This document shows positions 11,311 to 23,389 of a DNA stretch of 64,000 nucleotides, one piece after another. Position numbers and translations under genes: made by a program. The notes under the pieces were generated by a model, which had not been told where the DNA came from, did not search any database, and saw only the letters and a program-made list of their open reading frames with translations. Each line of letters begins with the position of its first letter. The first letter of the stretch is position 1. Source of the stretch: Symbiodinium microadriaticum (taxonomy: Eukaryota > Sar > Dinophyceae > Suessiales > Symbiodiniaceae); assembly GCA_001939145.1 (NCBI GenBank), contig LSRX01000255.1:288347-352346 (forward strand), written 5' to 3'.

Positions 11311-12500
11311 AGCCTGTTCTGATGCAGTGAAACCTCTGAGCGAGCCGGGGAAGGGATAAGGTAAGGGGGTCTTTTCCGTTCAGGTTCCTTTGACTTGAGT
11401 AGGTTCGCAAAAGGGGTTTTATTTCTTCGACAGCTCTGCACCTTTCCCCGGGACCTAGACGCCTTCCGCCCTAGGGACAAGCCCCTGACGAAAGGGGGAG
11501 CCCCCTTCAAGAAGCCTGGTCCAGCATTTTCTTTCCTGTACCATTTGTGCTCTTTCGACCGGGGGGACTCCCGACAGGTACAGCTGCACCTCTCCCACCC
11601 TTTTCAGTTTAGGTTCCGTTGACTTCGGTAGGTTGCTTCGGCTCGGGGTTCTTTGGGGGTTTACGAGCCAGGAACTCTGAAAAGGGAGGAAGTGCCCTAG
11701 CCAGAAAGCGGAGGTCTAGCGCCGAAAGCCGACTACTAGAGTGGCATATGTGTTTGTTGCAGTGTTCGCTTTAGAGCCGGATTCCCGGGCAAGGAGCTAG
11801 ACCATGATACCTCAGCCACGTCTTTGTGGGGTGCACCCGCTGATGACCAATGCAAGAGGCAATCGAGTATCCTGTCTTGCCACTGTCAGAGTGGTATTGG
11901 TGAGGGCCTGTTGTGTTAGGAGTGTGTTTGCCTCTCGAACGCAGATTGCCTCTGTTTCGCATTGCATAAGTTCACCGCTCGCCCCGTAACATACGGGGGC
12001 GCTTGATGCGCGCGGTCGAGGGGCAACCCTCGGCCGTAGCCCTGGCGAAAGAAAGAGAGAGACACACACGCGCGCGGAGGGTTGGGGTTGGACACGCAGC
12101 TCTCGGGAGGGTCACATCGACACCCCAATCATGCGTGAGTAGGTCAGTGACTTACGTAGTTGCTCTTGTAGGTCTATGCAAGGCGAACCTGTGAAGCACT
12201 TCAATCAAGCCCCCCGAGGGCCAAACAGGGCCTGCCCCAAGCAACCAGCAGGATACTTCCTAACCAAGCTTGATACTGTTCTTACGCATTTCAACAGCCC
12301 CCACCGTGACTTGGCCGCAGGGCGGAGAGCTCGACGCTGTCTGGAGGCATTCAGCGCCTCATCACCGTCCGCATCAGTGCTGCCGGGGCCTCTTGGGGGC
12401 TAGTGGGCAATGGGACTAGGACCAGGACGTTTCTGGCAGAATGTCAAGTCCGAGCAGCAAGTAGACAGAACTGACCAAGGTTTAGAGGATTAGGCTTCTG
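11311..12500. other. Non-coding stretch with a repeated pyrimidine/GTAGGTT motif
   Basis: Behind the Q/P-rich ORF, a motif of the type GGTTCC-TTGACTT--GTAGGTT occurs twice, near 11389-11406 and 11611-11634, each preceded by TTTTC-GTT. The stretch between them could be a 3' UTR of the retroelement. Near 12037 a TAGCCCTGGCGAAAGAAAG tract resembles one near 14166. No exon could be supported until 12525. Confidence 0.4.
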
Positions 12501-12524
12501 GGAACTGTATGGAATTGCGCCCCG

Positions 12525-15500
12525 GTTGCCGAGATACGTGTGGAGAATTACCTGAAGCAGGAAGAAGCACCAGTTCTCCCAGGAGAATCGTTTATACTCT
12601 TCCTGGGCTTGTTGACTTGCTGTTGAGGTGTTCGCAGTGATTTTTTGACCACTTGAAGCGAAGATGCTTTGAAAAGGAGTCAGTGTCCCGAAGTGGGTGG
12701 ACATCTGGCCCAGGACGAAGAGCCCCAACCTCAGCTCACGGCGAAGCTAAAACGCAAAAAGGCGGTTCAGTCACCAGAGGGTCTGTTCCTGTGTGAAGGT
12801 GACGGAGGCCCACAGCCCAGCTTCAAGATCCGCGGTAGCTTTCTCTTCTGCCGCGAGAAGCCTTCGGAGGTGGTGGCTCGGAAGGCGGTTCATCGCTTGC
12901 GACGTTGGGACAGGAGTTGGGGAGCTTGTGAAGCCAACCCCCAAAACAGCCCAGAGATGGACCAAGGCTTTGCACGACCTCAATCTGGAGGTGAAGAAGG
13001 GCGCAGCTGGACGCGAACTGTTGTAAGGGCGCGGAGTCCCTTTTGTTGTGGGTGTGTAGGTGTACTTGTGCAGTCGCATACTTGCGCCACGTGATGTTGA
13101 AAGTACATTATGATAACGCAGCGACAGTCATCACAAGCTTGCCAAACCGTGCCGGGCTGCCAATCTAGATCTGTACTTTAAACTCAGAAGCTCAGATGCA
13201 CAACTCGCGCAACTTGTTCCACACAGAGCTCCCAAAGACATTTTCTGGTTCTCTGCTGTTCTGAAGTCCGAGATCTTAATCGGAAGCTGGAAACTCCCAT
13301 CTCGAGCCGGGTAGATCCCTAGGAAATGGTCGCGCTCGTCGGCGGCGTCGGATCTGGGTCCCTTGTCGGTTGTTGCAGCTTCGGTGCTTCAGGTTTCAGG
13401 TTTCCTGTACATGTACATCCATCCATCCATGCATGCATGCATGCATGCATGCATGCACACATACCTATATGTATATGTATATGTAGATGTAGATGTAGAT
13501 GTAGATGTAGATGTATATGTGTATGTGTATATAACTGTATAGAAATATATATACATATGTATATGTGCATGTATATGTATATGTATACGTATAGGTGATT
13601 GAGGGGAATCCGCCTGGAGATGCTGGGAGGTTCCTTGTCGATTCGTCAAAGGCGGACGACTTGGATTCGATAAGCCAAGAGGGGACGACGTGTTCTCCCT
13701 GGCTTAACTACCTTCGGTGCACTTGCACCTGAACGCGGAGCAGAAGCAGCAAAACCATATCTGGGAAGTCTTGGCCACCTGTTCAAGCGCCAGATAGGCC
13801 ACGAACAATGACAAGACGGCCGAAGCTGACACGAAAATCCCTAACGAAGCCCTGGCTGTACATACTTGGTTCGGAAGGAAAAGCTTGCTTCTGGAAGCCG
13901 CTCTCGGAGAGCTCCATCCTGCCTCGGCCACTGGGCTTCTGCACATAGTAGAAGTGCATGATTGCGCAGGTAACGCGTGTATTCTTGTATTTGTTCTTTG
14001 GCTTGCTTCGCTTTGTCTGGACGTCGTGGGGCAGGCACCGAGAAAGAAAGAGCGAGAGACATCGAGATCTGGTTTCACGATTCTCTACAAAGCCCACGCA
14101 ACAGGGTGCGCCTCTTGGTCCGGGGAGCCATGGACGCTCCCAGACAGAGCGAGAGCGAGGCCCATAGCCCTGACGAAAGAGAGAGAGAGGGAGAGAGAGT
14201 GAATAAAGAGAGGTATTTCAAGCAGTTTGTATGTGTGTATGGATACTTGTTATGCTCTGTACACATCCATCGGTGCTTCTGCCTTGTGTCTACAACCATG
14301 GCGAAGCAGTGTATGCATGCAGGCAGTGGCAGGGTGCAGAAGTTTCCATGGCCGACTTGGGATGGCTCTGTTTGGGAATCGCCAGTCTGACCGAGGAAGA
14401 GAAGGCTTTCTTGTCTCGGCCGCACGTCTGCGGCTACAGCTCGCGGCTCAGGCATTGTGAGGCAAAGCCCGTCGGGCTTAATGTGAGTGTGTCTGGCACA
14501 TGGCCTCAACCTGTAGCAGTTTCACATCTCTGGCGGATAGGAAAACATCTTACTTTACCATGCTTAAGTCTTAAATCGGAGACACTTCATGCCGGATCGA
14601 ATGCCAGACTGAGGCGCCCAAGTGCCCCACATCGCGGAGGGCACCGTTCGGGACAATGTGGTGTTTGGTCAGGAATTCAACGAGGCCACGGTGGGTGCCG
14701 GCTTGTCTAGGTCCCGAGCCTGCTCGACATGTGCAGCCCCTGCAGGAGAGGTATCGACAGGCCGTTGCTGCTGCGGGCCTCGAGAGCGACCTAAAGCTCC
14801 TGCCAGGCTCGCTACCTGAATCTGAATCGAATCCCTTGTGATGCATTGTGAAGTCCAATCCAAAGAGGCTCTTGAGAGCTCCAGTCTTCTTTTTGCGTCC
14901 GAAGCGTGAGCATCAAGTGCAGTGTAACGCCAGGATCAACACTAGACTTGGGAAATGCTATCTTTTTTTGCAGCTGTTAGAGTTTGGCCAGCTGTTCTTC
15001 GGAAGACATGGGCACGACTGAAGACATGTATGTCAAAATTGAATATCTGGTTGAGTAAGAAGAAATGAGTGATCTTCAGTTTCAAGCCGATGGCACGGTT
15101 GATGCCGGGGAAACGCTCAGCCTGACCAAGTGTGTGTGGTCCAAGCTTCAGATGCTCACTATCAGGTTTGATACAGCTGCGCTTTCTGGTCTATGGTTCA
15201 TGTTGCGTTCTGTGCAGGCGGAGACGAAGCTTTCATTGGTGCACGCGGCATCAGCCACTTGCTGTTTTTGAAGGTCACAGAGCCCTCTGCGCACTGCACA
15301 TGAATCGTGACAGGCTTGCAGCTGCTATCTCACCTCATGTCTGTCACGTGCCGCTGAGGTTTGTCTGGCGGTCAAAGAGCGCGTCTTTCATTGGCGAGAT
15401 CGGCATACAATGCACAAGCTGTGCCCCATCGGGAAAAGAAACCTGAATGCGTAGGAGTGTCCGTTGGACCGAGGCCATGTTCTTTAGTAAGGCATTTTGT

Positions 15501-16030
15501 TAGAGAGTTCTCGAAAATGGCTTTGGCATTGCAAGGGCCTCTGTGTTCGGAAGCACCAGTCCCTGCCACATTTTCCGCCATGTCATGCGGAGAAAAGTTA
15601 GCCGCCGAAGAGGGTTCCAGCGGAGCAAACTTTCACTTTGACTAAGGAGCTGGTGCTTCTCGATGCCGCTCAGCACTGCATCATGAAGGGCCGTCTGTCT
15701 TTGCGTTCCTGTGTTTTCTGCGTGGAGTCACCAGTTCGATTCTTCAGAGTTGACCCTGGACTTTTTTGAGCCTCGCTTCCAGCTCCAGCTCGCCAAGGAT
15801 CCTTTCGGCTCTGTCGATGCTCCGACAGCTTTGGGCATTTTAGAGGCCCCATTCTAAGTCTGCGCGGCTTGCTCCCGAAGACCGCGATGACTCTTGGGAT
15901 CTGCTGTGGGACTGCCGGTGCAGGATCTGCTCTGCGGCCCTCTGCTGAAAGATCGGGCACGCATCGTGGCTTTGCAACCTGAAGTCGATGCTCAGCTGCA
16001 GAGCCGGGCTGGATCTTGCTCCCCACCTCT
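12525..16030 (+). CDS. ABCC/MRP-type ABC transporter: linker and first nucleotide-binding domain (multi-exon)
   Basis: Exons can be rejoined in frame. About 12525-12578 is the TMD1-NBD1 linker (RVENYLKQEE). About 12931-13002 is the NBD1 start (LHDLNLEVKKG). Exon 13323-13357 plus the exon from 13878 form Walker A (GGVGSGKS). 14623-14690 is the NBD1-type Q-loop region (HIAEGTVRDNVVFG). Further exons are 14745-14806, 15218-15253 and 15359-15420, the last with signature LSGGQRA. Walker B (VLLDDPFGSVDA) is split between an 18-nt exon 15647-15664 and 15798-15845. From 15924 comes LLKDRARIVALQ, where the switch-loop VTHQ is expected; the His is absent unless a further splice supplies it. GC donors follow 13002, 14806, 15253, 15664 and 15845. 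ABCC proteins export conjugates and drugs, usually at the vacuole or plasma membrane. TMD1 is not visible in the window; the complementary half lies at 25.5-36.5 kb. Confidence 0.88.
13417..13594. repeat. Microsatellite cluster inside an NBD1 intron
   Basis: Blocks of CATC, then CATG units, then about six copies of the hexamer GTAGAT, then GTATAT/GTATGT units. It fills much of the 520-nt GT-AG intron that splits the Walker A motif. Confidence 0.95.
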
Positions 16031-16978
16031 CAAGCGCCTAGGGGCCTAGGGGCCTAGAGCCAAGGAGCGCCTCAGAAAGTTTGATCGCGTCTTCGTGCCG
16101 AGCTTACTCTCCGTACACAGGCGATCATAGCCATGTAGAAGGCACTGGCCCTTCGCCATCTTGGCATCTTTTGCCTTGTCGAGGTCATGTCCAGAGGCCG
16201 CATCGTCGCCTCCGGCACGCCCAGCGAGGAAGGGGTCCCAGCTCGGTAAGCTGCAGCTGAGTACCTAGGCCTCGCCCCGGGCAAAACCTAGAGGTACACA
16301 GAGGCAGATTCCAGCATGTGCATAAACTACGAAGGACAAGGTCTGCCAAAGGTTGCGCATACAACTTTCATCCGAGCTGTCTTTGAGGTTGCAGAGACGG
16401 CGTTGCCCTCAGCATCTCACCGACGTCTTGTTGTGTTGCCATGCTGGCAGTCAACCTCAAAATGCCAGAGGGGAGGGTGTGCGTTACGATCTGTCATGAG
16501 CACGGCCTTCACTTCCATTCCGGGCCGCCGTTTCCATTGCATCTAGTTCCTCAGTCTGGTGCAGACGCTCCTGAGGAAGAGTTCAAACAGCTCCTCCGAA
16601 GCAGTGCGTTGGAGGACCAGTGGAGAAGACTGCGGTCTAAGAGTATAGGATGGTAGGTGCAGGGGGAGATCCTTCTTTTTAGATGGCCTTGCCGCCTCGG
16701 CGAAGGGTCGAGAGAGAGCTTCGCAGGTCTGTGCGCACGACAGGGACTCGGCTTTGCTAAGCCGAAGCTGTCTGGGGCTCTGAAGGTCGAGTTTCCGCAA
16801 GGATTTCAAAAAGAATCACTCTCAGTTTAAAGAGCATCTGTGAAACACAGCATCCGAACTCACCTGGGTACGAGCCGAGAACGATTTCGGAACAAACTTT
16901 GGACTTTGCCATTCCGACAGTATGTGTTTTGGGTATGTCGACGTAACTTCATGTAAACCATAGCCATAAACCCATGCC

Positions 16979-18673
16979 ATGGCTGCAGCACGCAGCGCAG
17001 CTGCCTGTGCGGCAGCGCTATCGTGGCATGAGCAGGGAGGTCGCATGGGAGTCTTTGCGGAAGAACCACTGGAGGAGGGTGCTTTAGTAGAGCGTTGCTA
17101 CTCCATCCCCCTCAAGTCTGTCGACATTCCTTCTGCCGTATTGCAGCAACGATTGTTCGACGTTGGTGATGGCTGCCTGCACTTTCCTCTTGGGTGGGGA
17201 ATGCTTTATGCAGATGCATCGCAAGATCAAGCCAACGTGGCCTGGAGCTTGGATGTACTGGAGAGCGATGGGGCGGCCTTGCATCACCTCTGCCTGCGAA
17301 CAGCCTCCGCGGTGGCAGCTGGCACCGAGCTTCGCGTTTGTCGGTCTGCGCCCGTCTTCGAGCACGTCCAAGACGTGGTGAATTGGTCTCTCTCAGCCTT
17401 CGAAACTCAGGGCCTGCAGCTGCCGCAGGCCGAGCCAGGCCCGACGGGTGATACTGTTAAGAGGCATGAGTTCAATGAGGGGGTTAAAACTATTTCTGCT
17501 GGTTAGATCCGTACACGGTCAGGCTCGGACCTGGACGGGGAAGCCTTGCCTTCCAAGCTCTTCGTCGACCGAGTGAAGGTTGATTTCTCCAGCATCCACG
17601 GCTGCGGCGTCTTTGCTGTCCGCGACCTCGCGCCGGGAGAGCTAGTAGAGTTGGCCCCGACGCTGGGGCTGCAGGTGGGATGCGGCATTGATCATTTCAC
17701 GCACCGACAGCATGCAGTAGTAACGCAGTCGCAAGTGCATAACCCATGTACCCGGGCTGAGGACTCTGTTTCTGAGCCGCTGGGACCTGGGCAACTGTCT
17801 AGCTGACCACCGCTTCAGCGCGCACGGCGATCAGGAGCCGGTCCTTGAATTGCAAACCTGGCCGCAGAAGCCAAAGGCAGGCGTAGCAAACAAGCCAAAG
17901 ATCCAAAGCAGGCAGCAGAAGCAACAGCACTTTTTGCACGGGCATGACTGAGAACGTCTTCAGGAGCCAACAGCGAGGCCTCTTGGCCTCAAGCTGGCGC
18001 TAGGCTTGGGCAGCGTTTTCAACCACAAGGATGCCCCAAATGTGGAGTTTCGCCTCTTGTCTGAAGATTTGCGGGTTTCAGCGTCATTTTCCCGAGGGTA
18101 TGTACGACCAACGAGAGGCCGCCGGCCTAGGCTCCTGACGAGGCAGTTGCAGAAGTTTGACCATTGGGAAAACGCCTGACCAAACAAGCCAGAATTTCCT
18201 GATGCTCATTTACATTTGCCATCTTATCCCTGACAAGGCCCGGCCAAAGTCGCCGGCTCGCGGGCGCTGCAGCTCATGAGCACCTTGAGCTTGCAGGTTT
18301 ATGGCGAGCCATGAGTTCTACATGCGCCCATGAGGTATCCGACAAAACATGGCAGGAAGCCAATGTGCTGGGTCTATGTGATTTGTGCGAGCTAGACATG
18401 AAGGGAGGTATGCTGTTCAGATAGCAGGTGGAAAGTGTCTCCTCTCGTGACACCTCGGGTGGCTTCCGAGGTTGCTTTGCGGCATTGCGAGAGATCAAAG
18501 CTGGCGAGGACCCGCTGTGTGTGGGCAAGGTTGCAAGCAGTTTTCCGGGATGGGTGCCTGGTGGCGAACTCAAGCAGACACTCGACCCTGGAATCTGCAG
18601 CACAAAATTACAGCACCAGGAGCTGTTCATTTCCTACGGACCAGATTGGTGGGCATCGAGGCTTCGCCGATGA
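16979..18673 (+). CDS. Tandem SET-domain protein (putative lysine methyltransferase), multi-exon
   Basis: Starts at ATG 16979. The first exon (to about 17450) holds a SET-like domain with GRMGVFAEEPLEEG, FPLGWGMLY and VAAGTEL, but the usual NHS/N active-site stretch reads ADASQDQAN. A second SET domain is split. HGCGVFAVRDLAPGELVELA lies at about 17590-17660. LGLGSVFNHKDAPNVEF lies at about 18000-18051 and keeps the Asn-His motif. REIKAGE lies at about 18480-18506, and ELFISYGPDWW at about 18618-18650. Joining AGE to ELF needs a GA donor and gives the canonical GEE(L)...YG ending. SET enzymes transfer methyl from SAM to lysine; the second domain looks competent, the first degenerate. The stop at 18671 is the first possible end. 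The gene lies between the two ABCC halves, same strand. Confidence 0.75.
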
Positions 18674-21444
18674 AATTCATTTGTGCGGACGGAACACTCT
18701 ACTGTGTTGTACCTCGAGTTGGATGTGCGACAAACTGCTTGGCTCAGTCAGAGTAAAGACTTGCTGGCAGGAACCCCCAGCAGATGCGCCTAGCTGACTG
18801 GCGGAAGAAGCGTCGGGAGCCCGGCGTCCAGCCGGATCCCTGCAGGTTGATCTGGTTGCTGGTTCAACAGCTTTGCAGATAGGATTTTCTGTTTCACATC
18901 TTGCAAACTCGAGGTGGAGAGACGGACCATGGTCGGCCTTTCTACGATGATCCTGGCTTTGAGAAAGCGACGCTCGACCCATACATGTTTCCAACATATC
19001 GGTACAAGGATGTCGATGTTTTTGTCTCAAGCTTGTTGCCTGCAGGCATATGTAGTTGCACAGCACCAGGGGCCTCTGTCCACTCATTGTATTCAGTTAT
19101 GGGGGGCCCCGCCTGCATCTGAGGTCAGGGTTTCCACGTGCAGTCGTGGAGAAGCTGCATGAAGCCTTCGTGCATGCGCCCGACGGAGACACCACTGTGC
19201 TTCGAGCCTACCAGGCGCCGCAAGAGACAAGTGCTGCCTGTGCCCTTCTACGGGGTACACCGGCGGTTTGAGCCGCGGCCCTTCGGATACCGTTTGCATT
19301 CTCCGGCAGGGCCTCTGCCAGAAGGTGCAGGCGAAGGCTTGGACCGCGCGTGCTCATGTCAATGTAGCAGCGCTACAGCTGCCGAACACAGAATTTCAAG
19401 CGATCAAACTCTGGGCATGTATGAGTTTGTTTACGGATCGTTCTCACCTTCTTTCCTTGCGGTGTCAATCGCTGAACAAAGCGCATCTAACAGCGAAAAC
19501 GGACCCTGCAACTCAAACCAAACTCCTGGAGAGTGCGAGCTCTGAGAGCATCAAAGACCCCCACAGTACTCTTAACTGTTTATCTATCTTGACTCCATAT
19601 GGGGGTTCCAATTTCTCGTCCTGCAGACGGGCCTTCGGGGCCTCCTGGATGCGCCTCTGCGTGGCAGCGGCGAGCGGGCAGCCCACGCAGCGGTGCTGAA
19701 GCCCCAGAACTTGCGCTGGCCGCCCGGCTTCGATTTTCGACTCTAGGGCCGTTGGTTCAACAACTCGGGATGAAGGTGTCTGTGCAGCTGTCGCCATAGA
19801 GCTAGTTATAGCTGCTTGTTATCGTTTGATAGTTATAGTAGCTTGCATCCAAAAGCATTCTGGTCGCTAGCAAGCACCCGAGTGCACGCGTTCTTGATCC
19901 TCACGCATCTTCTGAGGCTTGTGCTGAACGGCCCCGGCCTGAGTCCACGTTCAGGCTTTGCGCCGGCAGCGGGAGCTCCGTGAAACCTGCGGGGCCGCAA
20001 GCAGGTGCAGACGTCAATGCGCCCACAGCTCCAGCGCTGGAGCTTGCTGAGGTCGTCTGCCGCTTTGTACAGAAGCCTTCCTTCTCTTTCTGTGCAAAGT
20101 GACTTGTTAGACACAGCCGGGAAGGACGGCAGCGTCTCCACGGCACTGTGCCCTGCCCATGTGGCCGCCATCAACGGTCAGGCAAGGCCCGGTTTGGATG
20201 AATCCTACTACAGGATTCTCCCTGGGGCTGGGGCTCACAGCAGATGCTGGTATTGTTTGGGGGTTCGCTGCCGCAGGATTGAGTGATGAGTCTCTCCGAC
20301 CGGCTGTCAGGTCGAGGCTCTTTCCATCCTGCACTCAGCGGGTGCAGACTTGCTCTGCTGGCGACTTTCAGGGAGCCTGATGCGAGGCTGCATGCAGATG
20401 TGCCGTGTGTGCCAGGAACTGCCAGCGCACGGATGGTGCCACTCCGCTGGACTTTGCTGTCGATTGCGAGCAGACCGACACCGAGGTGGGATAGAGAAAC
20501 GAAGTTACGTTATCGAGTGCTTGAGCCAAGTTAATTTATGCCGAAAGGGACGGAAGAGAGTCGGCCGGAGAGGCTTCATGTATTATAGCCACGCATTCGC
20601 GAAGTAACATTTTGTCAGTAGCATGTGCGACGTACGGTCACAACTTGGAGATGCGAGGTCTGGCTCAAAGCCCGTGGGGCGGTCCACGGCGTTATGGAGC
20701 AGTAAGCTTTGCAGGCTGTCATGCCGGAGGAGTGTCATGCAGGCGGACCCTGTGCCGCAGGGCTGCCGTGGGAGCAGAAAATGCGAAAAGACTTGTGACC
20801 CACTTGCTGATCTCTTGAGGCCACGGAACAAATGTGCCTTGCTTGCAACGCTGCCGCCTCACTCACATCAGCTCCCGTTTTGCACCCTTCATCCCGTTGA
20901 GCCTCCCATCCCCACACCGCTGCCCTCTCTTCATTACGGTTTTCGGCTCAATTTGGGCACACACCCTGACCGTGCACTGCCCCTACAACCGTGAGTTCTC
21001 CCGCCGCTCCTTGGATGGCACGCCATGCATTGGCGAACAGTCCCAGATTGTAGCCATGCTGCTTTCCGTCCTTGCCTAACAGCGAGAGCAAGGATGGCTA
21101 TGGTGAGTTAGAACTCGTCAACCGAAAATGCTGATCGCAAATCTGGCGACGGTCATGAGAACTCAGGAAATTCTTTTGTGACCGCTTCTCCGCTGGCGCC
21201 TTCCTTGGCTTCTCTGGGCCTGCTGCAGCATCGCGAGGGTGGTATTGGAACATGAGCGTCGAGTGTTGAGCAGAGCTGCCGCGGTGAAGTTACACTGAGG
21301 CCGTATCATGTCGTGCTTCGCTGGCCTCACTGCCTCAGCGCCCGTCGCCGCGGGCATTGCCGACCGCGGCAAAGGACGAGGCTCGAGGAATCCAGGGTTC
21401 GGGTCTGACGGGGAGTGCGCTGTGCTGGAATTCGAAGATGCGGC
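18674..21444 (+). other. Stretch with unidentified possible exons
   Basis: Several short open segments look protein-like but match no family I know. They are: about 18928-19030 (PFYDDPGFEKATLDPYMFP); about 19128-19230 (FPRAVVEKLHEAFVHAPDG); about 19620-19740 (RGLLDAPLRGSGERAAHAA); about 20395-20500, Cys-rich (CAVCARNC). They may continue the SET gene, belong to another gene, or be the ABCC middle region. A segment near 20790 could read KRLVTHLL, resembling an ABC switch loop, but without neighbouring support. Confidence 0.25.
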
Positions 21445-23389
21445 ATGTGCCACCTCAGACTTCCAGGTCGCGTGTATGCCAACATCACAGAAGCGTGGCA
21501 TGCAAGCAGTGCAGCCGATCGGGTGCGTCAATTTGTCAAACGAATGGCGATTACAAAGCGCATGACAGCCCTGAGATGCAAAGGAAACCGTTGGAAACAC
21601 GCCCTGTGTGAAGATCTCTGACGAGATCTGCCCAAAGGGGCGCACGATCTATGCCAAGCTGGAGTATTTCAACCCGCTTTCCAGCGTCTCTCGGCCCGAT
21701 GCAAACTCCCAGCGAGTGTTAATAGTGCTCGTGGCACGTTGCTTCGGCAATGCCAGGTCAAGGATCGGCTGGCCTGCGCCATCATTGAGGCAGGGTGGAA
21801 ACAATGATATTTTTGTGTCGGCTACTCGTACACTGCTACGCAGGATGCCGAGAAGAAAGGCCAGCTCAAGCCCGGCGACACAGTCATTGAGGTGCACCGG
21901 AATCTTCCTAGCAGCCAAATTGATGGAAGTAATCTCGCCTCGGCTCGGAGTACTTTTCACAGAACGTGAACAAAGATCATTCAACTCCCGATGGCAGTTA
22001 AGTGGCACGATGCGCGTGCATGACTGAAGTGATGGCTTTCGCGGGCATGCCAGTTCACGTTCATGTCTGTCAAGGCCACTTCGGGCAACACCGGGATTGC
22101 CGTGGCGATGTTGTGTGCCCAGCGTGGATACAAGTGCCTCAGCAAAGCGAAGCCGATGACGCAGTTGGGAAACCCACGAAAACAGCTAACATAACTGAGT
22201 GGCACATGAAATTCAGTCCGCTCTGCCTGACACTCCAAAGGTGTGTCATTACCATGGCGGAGCCCTTCTCCATCGAGCGCCGCAAGCTGATGCGTTTCAT
22301 GGGGGCCAAGGCTTTCGGAATTGGGCTGCGGGCCATAATTAAAATCCAACTTGTCCACAGGTGATCATCACCCCCAAGGCGGGAAAAGGAACCGGCATGG
22401 TGGCGAAGGCGAAAGAGCTGGCAGAGAAGCACGGCTGGTTTCTGGGCGTGGCAGCGAGACGGGAGGGAGATAGGGCGGGAGGCGCTGTTTCGCCGTCGGC
22501 TCTCCACTAGCAGCCTGGAGGCCTCCGACAAATTGCTTTTCAGCTGCCGCAGTTGTCCCGCAGTAAGGTTCCTTTGCCGGCAGTTCGAGAACGAGGCGAA
22601 TGCAGAGTTCCATTACAAGACCACGGGTCAGGAGATTGTGAACGACTTCGAGGGGATGAAGCTGGACTACTACGTCCTGGGCTACGGCACCGGCGGCACC
22701 TTCTCAGGAGCTGGGAAGGCCATCAAGGAGCGAGGACTCGTGGCTTTGGTGTTTCTTTCATGTCTTGGTCTTGTTTCCATTTCAGGAGAAGAGGCCGGAC
22801 GTGAAGATCTGCTTGGGCGAGCCTGCCGATGCCCCACTCGTGGCTTCAGGCACAAAGACCGAGCGCAACCCAGATGGATCTGCTACCGGCTCGCACCCGG
22901 CCTTCAAGCCCCATCCAATCCAGGGCTGGACCCCGGACTTCATCCCGCAGATTGCAGAGAAGGGCATTACGGAGACCGGCTATGACGAGTTCATCCCAAT
23001 CCCAGGCCAGGCTGCGATTGAGATGTCCCAGGCCTTGGCCAAGACGCAGGGGATTTTCACCGGAATCTCTGGTGGAGCCTCCATGTATGCAGCGGTTGAG
23101 ATGGCCAAGAAGGCGCCTGAGGGCTCGGTGCTGGTCGCCATGTTGGCCGACACCGGCGAGCGCTATCTCTCCACCCCGCTCTTCGCCTCCATCAGCGCCG
23201 ACATGAACCTCGTCAAGTTTTTTCGGAAAGAAACCGCTTCTTCCTTTCTCCAGTGCTTGGGGTGTCTCTGTTCCTCTATCTTTTGTTGTCTTTGTCTCGA
23301 GACTTGCAGCATAAGAGCAGCAAGAGCAGCATGCCAGGAACGAGGAGGAGCTGGCCATCTCCAAGTCTACGCCCAACTTCCAGCTCTGA
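21445..23389 (+). CDS. Cysteine synthase (O-acetylserine sulfhydrylase), ten exons
   Basis: Ten exons rejoin in frame to 1,068 nt (355 residues plus stop): 21445-21492, 21584-21685, 21757-21789, 21844-21891, 22075-22133, 22241-22310, 22361-22437, 22568-22727, 22786-23204, 23338-23389. The protein has GNTP at the substrate entrance, SSVKDR with the PLP lysine, the TSGNTG substrate loop, the GTGGT phosphate loop and GISGGA. It ends DTGERY plus a short tail. It should join sulfide to O-acetylserine to make cysteine. Introns begin GT (4), GC (3) or GA (2), all ending AG|G. The start ATG at 21445 is tentative: an acceptor just downstream could instead join an upstream exon bearing a targeting sequence. 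It lies between the two ABCC halves on the same strand. Confidence 0.95.

Noticed and set aside
13319..13649. Minus-strand frames rich in His-Thr-Tyr-Ile repeats
   Set aside because: Pure translation of the microsatellite; no coding signal.
20519..20545. CTTGAGCCAA as antisense spliced leader
   Set aside because: Only ten bases match; the rest diverges.
20780..20818. KRLVTHLL as NBD1 switch loop
   Set aside because: Resembles VTH but lies after the SET gene and lacks neighbouring ABC motifs; the segment at 15924 fits the expected order better.
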